From assembly GCA_963978895.1 (NCBI GenBank), contig OZ022247.1, positions 17,019,812 to 17,083,811 of the forward strand: 64,000 nucleotides of DNA, written 5' to 3'. Every line of letters begins with the position of its first letter. Positions within the stretch are counted from its first letter, which is position 1. The DNA is from Erpobdella octoculata (taxonomy: Eukaryota > Annelida > Clitellata > Hirudinida > Erpobdellidae). The notes beneath the pieces were generated by a model. It was not told the DNA's origin. It worked only from the letters and a program-made list of their open reading frames with translations, and ran no database searches. Shown here one piece after another: positions 56,102 to 64,000 of this stretch. A program made the position numbers and the translations under genes.

Positions 56102-56335
56102 TTAAAGGATTCCACAATTAGGATGACTTAATTTGTAATGAGAATTTATATTAATCATTGCTGTTTTACTAATTATACTTCCAACTTCCATGAATAATAG
56201 AGCACCCACACATTCGCTCTCATGTAACATGTCAGTAAAGGGTCTCACAAAAGTTTTTTGAGAGGTGCCATTCATTCCATAGCCTCGGCACTTGTAATTT
56301 ATTAAAGCAAAATTAAAGTTATTTTTTAAATTCAT
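56102..56335 (-). CDS. ORF of unknown origin in AhR intron 1
   Basis: 77 codons on the minus strand: NFALINYKCRGYGMNGTSQK, TFVRPFTDMLHESECVGALL, FMEVGSIISKTAMININSHY. It has balanced composition and two well-spaced Cys, more protein-like than the AT-rich surroundings. No family, splice site or promoter is recognised; it may be a retroposed or transposon-derived fragment. Confidence 0.22.
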   Translation of the reverse strand: MNLKNNFNFALINYKCRGYGMNGTSQKTFVRPFTDMLHESECVGALLFMEVGSIISKTAMININSHYKLSHPNCGIL

Positions 56336-57138
56336 ATTTACAATATGGGTTTTGGGTCCTTTATACTAAACTTTGGTTTAAAAATTCAGGGTTAACATTT
56401 AGTCTGTTGCAGTTGCATGTGTTAATTCCGAAAAACTTTTTTTACCGCAGCAACACAAAAAATTGGGAGAAGCTGTTAAATGACTTCACTCTTGACTGGC
56501 ACCATTTGTAATTTCTTTAATGCAAAACATTTTCTTTTCTAATTGGCTCTTTCACTAAGCTACATGTTTTTATAAAATTATTTTATAATTGAAACAATTT
56601 AAAAAAAATCACCAACCATGTTCTTTCTCGCAGCAAACAATTTTTTTAGTTTAGTTTTTGTGTTCTTTGGTGAATTAAATATTTTGATTTTTAAAAACAG
56701 AATAAAAATGTTCCACATTAACGAGAAAAATATGTAATATAATTTTTTAACCAAATTTGAAATAGAGCAGCAGATTTAAATTTTATCCTTACAACTGCAA
56801 TAATGTATCTCATTGTAGATATTAGTAGATTGTATTACAAACAAATAAAATTTTATATTCAAATATTATAGGTATCAATTAAATGTAAAAAACAAATAAT
56901 AATAAATAGAAGTTTTACCACAATAATGTTTGTAAATTTGCAAACCGGCACGCAATGACAAGACGACTAATTTGAATGACATAGTAATGATGTCACGCCA
57001 GGGTCGTAGGTCAAACAACAGGAGAGCCTGGTAAATAAGAAACTGTATCTTCTGTTAGTTTTTTGCGAAAATGCCCTTTCAATTTAATGTTGCTGTTTTT
57101 TATGTTTTTGTTAATTTGGAATAAACTTAATCACACAT

Positions 57139-57640
<502 letters not shown>

Positions 57641-58575
57641 TGCCCGGGGTTTTTGAAAGTTTTTATATCGTTCTTCTTTCTTGCTCCCGTTTTCTTCCCC
57701 ACTTGCTCTCCCGTTCCCGTTAACTTTCCCGTTTCAGCTTGTCTTCCCGTTCCGCTTGCTCTCCTTTCCCGCTTGCTCTTCGTTATAGTTTGCTCTCCGA
57801 TCCCGCTTGCTCTACCGTTTCCGCTTGCTCTCCCGTTTCCACTTCCCAGCCCGCTCCCGCTTGCTCTCTCGCTCCCGCTTGCTCTCCGTTCCATCTTGCT
57901 CTTCGTTCGCGCTTACTCTCCCGTTTTCGATTGCTCTCCCGTTCCCGCTTGCTCTATCTTCCGCTTGCTTTCCCGTTCCCGCTTGCTCTCCCGTTTCCGC
58001 GCACTTTCCCGTTTCCGCGCACTTTCCCGTTTCCGTTTGCTCTCACGTTTCCGCTCTCGGTCGCTTTCAGCTCCTGGTCGCTTTCCCGCTCCCGGTCACC
58101 TTCCCGCTCTTAGTCGCTTTCCCGCTCCCGGTCCTTTTCCTGCTCCCGGTCGCTTTCCCGCTCCCGGTCGCTTTCCCGCTCCCGGTCGCTTTCCCGCTCC
58201 CGGTCGCTTTCCTGCTACCGGTCGCTTTCCCGCTTCCGGTCGCTTTTCCGCTCTTGGTCGCTTTCCCGCTCCCGGTCGCTTTCCCGCTTACGTCGCTTTC
58301 CCGCTCCTGGTTGTTTTCCCGCTCCCGGTTGCTTTCCCGCTCCCAGTACCGGTTGCTTTCTTGCTACTTACCGGTCGCTCCTCTTTCCTTCCCCGCTTGC
58401 TCTCACGCTACCGGTCGCTCCTCTTTCCTTCCCCGCTTGCTCACACGCTACCGGTCGCTTTCCCACTCCCGGGCGTTCTCCCGCTCTCGATCGCTTTTCC
58501 GCTCACGGTCGCTTTCCTACTCCCTGTCGTTTTCCCGCTCCCGGTTGCATTCCCGCTACTTACCGGTCGCTTTCC
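57641..58575 (-). repeat. Long 18-bp minisatellite of the Helitron-like family
   Basis: On the minus strand, GGGAGCGGGAAAGCGACC-type units, about 45 copies with drift, run to an end AAAAACCCCGGGCATTATAC, which is the truncated 3' end of the element at 27006-27807. Long Pro/Phe/Arg ORFs are by-products. Confidence 0.88.
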
Positions 58576-58578
58576 CGT

Positions 58579-58723
<145 letters not shown>

Positions 58724-58809
58724 AACAAATTACGTCAAAATGCGTTTAAAATAATAAATATCTATTAATATATATTTATATATATGCATGTATATATATA
58801 ATATATATG

Positions 58810-59388
58810 CATATTTATACATACATATACATACATACATACATACATACATACATACATACATACATACATACATACATACATACATACATACATACAT
58901 ACATACATACATACATACATACATACATACATACATACATACATACATACATACATACATACATACATACATACATACATACATACATACATACATACAT
59001 ACATACATACATACATACATACATACATACATACATACATACATACATACATACATACATACATACATACATACATACATACATACATACATACATACAT
59101 ACATACATACATACATACATACATACATACATACATACATACATACATACATACATACATACATACATACATACATACATACATACATACATACATACAT
59201 ACATACATACATACATACATACATACATACATACATACATACATACATACATACATACATACATACATACATACATACATACATACATACATACATACAT
59301 ACATACATACATACATACATACATACATACATACATACATACATACATACATACATACATACATACATACATACATACATACATACAT
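58810..59388. repeat. (ACAT)n microsatellite, about 580 bp
   Basis: About 145 near-perfect ACAT units in AhR intron 1. Both strands are open in all frames because the unit has no stop. Confidence 0.98.
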
Positions 59389-59639
59389 TTCCAGCCTTTA
59401 TAATTTTAAGCTTTCTGGAGTACAGTCAACGGACTACCTATAAAGATCATCATCCTGAGATATTCCCAAGCATTATTGTTAACCAATCAGTTTTTACATT
59501 CTTTTCACGTTGCTACCTTGATTGCCTTTTGTTTTCATGCGAACTTCCTTTATTGTCCCTTACCTTGTGAGGAACAATTGTCGCGAGCACTTGACATATT
59601 ATTTGTGTCTTCTTGGACCGGTATGCCAACTACTGTACT

Positions 59640-59945
59640 GTAAAAATCATCACCATTATAAACATCACTACCACACCCATAAACATCATCGCCATCACCA
59701 TCAGAAACATTATCATCACCAATCGTAAACATCATCATAATCACCATCATAAACATCATCATCATCACCCTCATAACTATCATCATCACCATCTCAAACA
59801 TCACTATCATTAAATTATCATCACCATCTTAAAATCATCACCACCATCATAAGCATCATCACCACCATCATAAACATCATCACCACCATCATAAACATCA
59901 TCATCACCGTCATAAACATCATCATCACTGTCATACACATTATCA
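59640..59945. repeat. CATCAT-rich minisatellite
   Basis: Irregular 15-21 bp units of ATAAACATCATCATCACC. Confidence 0.9.
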
Positions 59946-60304
59946 CCTTCAACTGCTTACATCACACCGAAAATAATTTAAAATAATTGCTAGTCATATA
60001 TCTTATCTTTTTACATTAACTAATTGACCAACATCTGTCCAGTTTTTTCCATAGTTTTACACTCTACTTCGGAAATCCATAATTACATTATTTCATTCTA
60101 TATAAATTACTTTTTTATGGAATAGAGTTTGTGGGGACGACGGGGTAAGTCGCTTACCTCCTGGACCAAATCTTTCGTCTGGAAATTGCTTTCCCTATCC
60201 GGAAAAAGAAAAATCTTGCATTTTGATAGAAAAATTTGAAACCTATTGTAGAACTATGCTCCCCGTTAATGGACCATTAATAAATTGCTAAGTGTTTAGT
60301 GATG

Positions 60305-60717
<413 letters not shown>

Positions 60718-61727
60718 TGAAAAGTTTCTACCCCAGCCCGATCACCGACGTTTTTTGAAAAGTTGGTTTTAATAGTTGGCCTTGAGTCTTCTCCCATATA
60801 CGCTTCTGTTTTGCTAATTTATCAATTTCATAAAAAGAACCATTTATATTACTTTAGTAAACTTTTGCTAAAAAGGTTTTTTTTAAATTTTTTTGAATCT
60901 AGTAAGCACATTGGGAGTTTATGTACAAACTATTATTACTATTAATGTATAGATACTTTGTCAATTGGTCACAGCCCACATCCATTAATTCACCCATTCA
61001 AATACCTCTCATCTCCCTCTCATTAAAACATTCCGAACTTTTAGATACTTTATATTATCATTATTATCAGCGATGCTGAGTAATTTTCATCAAAAGATTT
61101 CAAGATGTTATTGCTTACTCTATTTAACCCTGATTGCAATTTTAAGTTTTATTACGTTTCTATAATTACATTATTGCTATTTAATTAAAAGCAATTGTAA
61201 TTTATATAATACATCGTTATTTTTATTCACTTATACATTCAAACCACACACACGCATACGCAAATAATCATATACACATACCAGCACACATAAACACACT
61301 AATGCACATGACACAATTAACGTTTCGTCTTTGTTAACAAAAAATAAGAAAAAAAGCTATATTGAAATTAGTGCATTATGATAATTAACTGTAATTATGT
61401 AATTGTTTACACTTTTTAAATTCGAATATTTCCAAAATATGGTTCCTGCAGATAAATTTTATTTTTTACCGGGATGCCGGTCATTCAATTATCGTCAGTA
61501 ATGTTTCCTTGCGTGACTACTCGTTCCCCTGAAAAATCGTCATCGTCATCGTCTTCACCGTCGTCTTCATCACAATCATCATCATTGTCGTCATCGTATC
61601 CGTTATCGTTATTTCCTATCTCCTTTGCCTATTCTATTTTCATAAACATTTTAAAAATTTTACCAACTATACTTTTTTTTAGATTCAATTAAAAATATTA
61701 CTTTAAATTTTGTTTTTAACCTATCAG

Positions 61728-61921
61728 TCATGCTAAACCATCACTGAAAGACGCTCCCCAAAAAAGCAACCCAAGCAAACGACACAGAGAAAGATTGAAC
61801 TCAGAATTGGAAATGTTAGCAAGTCTTCTGCCTTTTGAGCAAAACATCATAACAAAACTCGACAAACTCTCAATTCTGAGGCTGGCAGTCAGTTACCTCA
61901 GGACCAAAAGTTACTTCCTTA
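61728..61921 (+). CDS. AHR: Aryl hydrocarbon receptor, coding exon 2 (bHLH domain)
   Basis: Acceptor TTTTTAACCTATCAG, donor TTA|GTGAGT. The exon translates, one base in, to [40 protein letters not shown] and [20 protein letters not shown], then [15 protein letters not shown] is the AhR basic region that contacts the GCGTG half site; ASLLPF...KLDKLS.LRL.VSYLR is its helix-loop-helix. The basic Arg/His residues and helix leucines are intact. It ends in phase 1, as in vertebrate AhR genes. The PAS-A exons should follow to the right, beyond the window. No ATG lies in it, so it is not visible as an ordinary ORF. Spineless and AhR share this region; a single-gene ancestor makes the name safe. Confidence 0.95.
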
Positions 61922-61972
61922 GTGAGTACTTGTTTTGTTAGGAAAACTTGCGTTTCATTATTTATAAATATA

Positions 61973-62282
61973 CTAGAGATCACCCGTCAAAAATAACGGA
62001 TATTTTTAATATTTCAATTTGTATTGTTTTGCGATTGCAGCGCAACCTTTTTACCAATGCTTTTATTAACTCGTCGGCTCTGTTTCTCTGTCTGTTTCTC
62101 TGTCTGTTTCTCTGTCTGTTTCTCTGTCTGTTTCTCTGTCTGTTTCAAATCTTGCAATCAATTTTTGAGTCACTTCCTGATGTTAGATTTTTTTCAAATT
62201 TTGCATACATGCTCAAGATAGAAGACAATGCAATATTCAATTATTAGTTTTACAATAAGTCAATTAATTTAGTTAATTTTCT
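61973..62282 (-). mobile_element. Helitron-like end and dispersed repeat copy 2 in AhR intron 2
   Basis: On the minus strand it ends GACGGGTGATCT then CTAG (61976-61973) followed by T, 50 bases after the AhR donor. From 62053 it contains the dispersed repeat shared with 20281-20645, with five extra TCTCTGTCTGTT units. Confidence 0.6.
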
Positions 62283-62393
62283 TGAGGATTTTATCGAGGG
62301 GTTTCTTGAGGGTTTTCTTGAGGGTTTTCTTGAGGGTTTTCTTGAGGGTTTTCTTGAGGGTTTTCTTGAGGGTTTTCTTGAGGGTTTTCTTGA
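62275..62393 (+). repeat. 12-bp minisatellite GAGGGTTTTCTT
   Basis: About nine regular copies. Confidence 0.95.
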
Positions 62394-62544
62394 CCACAAA
62401 ACGCTAACCGACTGGCAGACTATTTTACCAAGTTAACACGAACCACACTCACTGACCGCGATTCTCAAGCGTGTACGAAATTTTCATGAAAATAGTTGAG
62501 ATATTTAAATTCGATGCTTTTTGATGATATTTTTATTATTATTA

Positions 62545-62872
62545 CCAATGCTTTTATTAACTCGTCGTCTCTGTTTCTCTGTCTGTTTCAAATCTTGCAA
62601 TCAATTTTTGAGTCACTTCCTGATGATAGATTTTTTCAAATTTTGCATACATGCTTAAAATAGAAGACAATGCAATATTCAATTATTAGTTTTACAATAA
62701 GTCAATTAATTTAGATAATTTTAATTAATTTCGATATTTCGATATAATTAAGATATTTCGACTTTAACATAAAATAAAAGAGTAATATAAAAAAAAATTG
62801 ATTGCAAAATTTGTGTTTTAATTACATATAAGAGCATTGGTTTTAAAAATTCGTTTTTAATTTACTTGTTTA
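62545..62872 (+). repeat. Dispersed repeat copy 3
   Basis: Starts ACCAATGCTTTTATTAACTC and ends TTCGTTTTTAATTTACTTG, collinear with 20281-20645 except for a missing TGTATATGTG segment. Confidence 0.88.
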
Positions 62873-63356
62873 TCTTTAGGACTGACAGTGTATAATTGCG
62901 TAATAACTTTTATAATACGCTTGCGCGCACTACTTTTAGCAACTTCTGACTACTGACCACCGGGACCTCCGCGTTATGTAAAATTGTAACATACATAAAT
63001 ACAGATTAAAAACTATAAAAAAAAAAATAAAAAAAAAATAATAAATACAGATATTGGAAGTTATGTATGTAGATTATTTTTGTAAATAATGACACTGAAA
63101 AATATGTTATTTCTGGACAATGCAGTCCAAAATTATTGTTATGTTTCCATTTATTTGTTTTTCAATGAAAATCAAACAAATTCATTTATTTTCTGTAAAA
63201 ATTATGTTAAAAGTGCAAAACTATGAAACATAAAAGTGCTAAATAAAAAGAAAGAAAAAGAAAGGAACAGCTTGCCTCAGTCACGCGATCAGCAAGAACT
63301 TCTGTCGGTAAAGTACGGTTATTACAGGGTCTCTCGTATTATCTGGGTATTAGTGA
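62873..63356. other. AT-rich stretch, nothing recognised
   Basis: Probably AhR intron 2; A-runs near 63020 and no ORF of note. Confidence 0.4.
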
Positions 63357-63379
63357 ATCTCTCTCTCTCTCTTTCTCTT

Positions 63380-63414
<35 letters not shown>

Positions 63415-63445
63415 CGTTCTCTCTCTCTCGTTCTCTCTCTCTGTT
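63357..63445. repeat. (CT)n/(CTTT)n tract
   Basis: TCTCTCTCTTTCTCTTTC-type low-complexity run. Confidence 0.92.
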
Positions 63446-63687
63446 GTTTTCTTTCTTTCGTTTTATTTTTTTCCTATCTATCTAACTTTCTTTTTTCATC
63501 GATTGATATCCTTTCCAAAAGTGTTAGTAGTCAAATTTACATCTTAAACATATTTTACATCTCAACCAGACAGCACGTGGTCTGTTTTGATTGATTCTCG
63601 ATTTATAACATAAGAAGCAGCTTCAACAATAACATAAGTAAACAGACCATATAAAGATTCTTATTTTTAAAAATAAATAAATAAATC

Positions 63688-64000
63688 CGTCTACAATTAA
63701 ACCCAAAGAAATTAGAGGTCACCTGGCTCACTTGCCGACGGCGCAGCTGCCGCTGTCCAACAGCTCCCGTCGGATCTTGCCGAAGTCTTCGGTCAAAAAC
63801 CTTGGTGTTCTCCTGGACTCCGATTTGACTATGCGCACCCACATCGGCTATATTTCACGTTCGTGTTTCATGATGCTGCGGCAGATCAAAGCTGTTGCAT
63901 AATCTCTTCCAGTTTCTGCCCTCAAGACACTTGCTATATTTCTGGTCCTCCCTAGGCTCGATTATTGCAACTCAGCTATAGTCTGTCTACCCACGTTTCT
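63688..64000 (+). pseudogene. L2/CR1-type LINE RT fragment, runs off the window
   Basis: LQLNPKKLEVTWL, a frameshift, then SSRRILPKSSVKNLGVLLDS, DLTMRTHIGYISRSCFMMLR and QIKAVA, a stop, LKTLAIFLVLPRLDYCNSAI. These are the RT thumb/connection motifs (KNLGVxLDSxL, RLDYCNSxxxxLP) of L2-like ORF2. It has at least one stop and one frameshift. It may continue beyond 64000. Inserted after an AAAT run. Confidence 0.9.

Noticed and set aside
58730..59570. 200-260 codon His-Thr-Tyr-Ile and Met-Tyr-Val-Cys ORFs (also 30131-30602)
   Set aside because: ACAT/GTAT tetranucleotide arrays lack stops in all frames.

Overview
This is animal (metazoan) DNA, not bacterial. It is AT-rich, has GT-AG introns, carries non-LTR retrotransposons, Penelope-like, hAT, MULE and Helitron-like elements, and holds very long microsatellites (AT, AAT, ACAT, GTAT). 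The only host gene I can name is an aryl hydrocarbon receptor (AhR) at the right end. It shows a CCAAT/CRE promoter-like region, a short first coding exon (55938-55975), a 5.75 kb first intron packed with repeats, and the bHLH exon (61728-61921). The remaining AhR exons lie beyond the window. I would say an invertebrate animal, but the sequence does not let me fix the phylum.

Left part (1-9740): a two-exon C2H2 zinc-finger gene piece faces a broken tyrosine-recombinase gene on the opposite strand; together they look like one Crypton-like gene split by an inversion. Next come an array of about 57 copies of a 41-bp satellite, whose every unit carries splice-acceptor-like and splice-donor-like motifs, and a nearly complete CR1-type LINE with one frameshift. 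Middle-left (9741-24060): 170-190 bp degenerate satellites, tRNA-derived SINEs, a hAT inserted in a SINE inserted in a satellite, and an L2/CR1-type LINE split by a hAT-like element with a clean 8-bp target duplication.

Middle (24060-44700): (AT)n blocks, hAT and Helitron-like elements, an ORF with 18-residue repeats, and a multi-exon Mutator-like (MULE) transposase pseudogene. The intron of that pseudogene holds a (TAA)n array into which a full-length R4/Dong-type LINE with an intact 1122-codon ORF has inserted. Middle-right (44743-55000): a Penelope-like element (RT plus GIY-YIG endonuclease, minus strand) interrupted by a 2-kb TIR element with 8-bp target duplications, then a decayed hAT and two short promoter-like patches.

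A thread through the window is a set of minus-strand motifs shaped like minimal hammerhead ribozymes (24406, 26068, 27978, 42613, 49370), one of them just upstream of the Penelope-like coding region. Most long ORFs over microsatellites are not genes.
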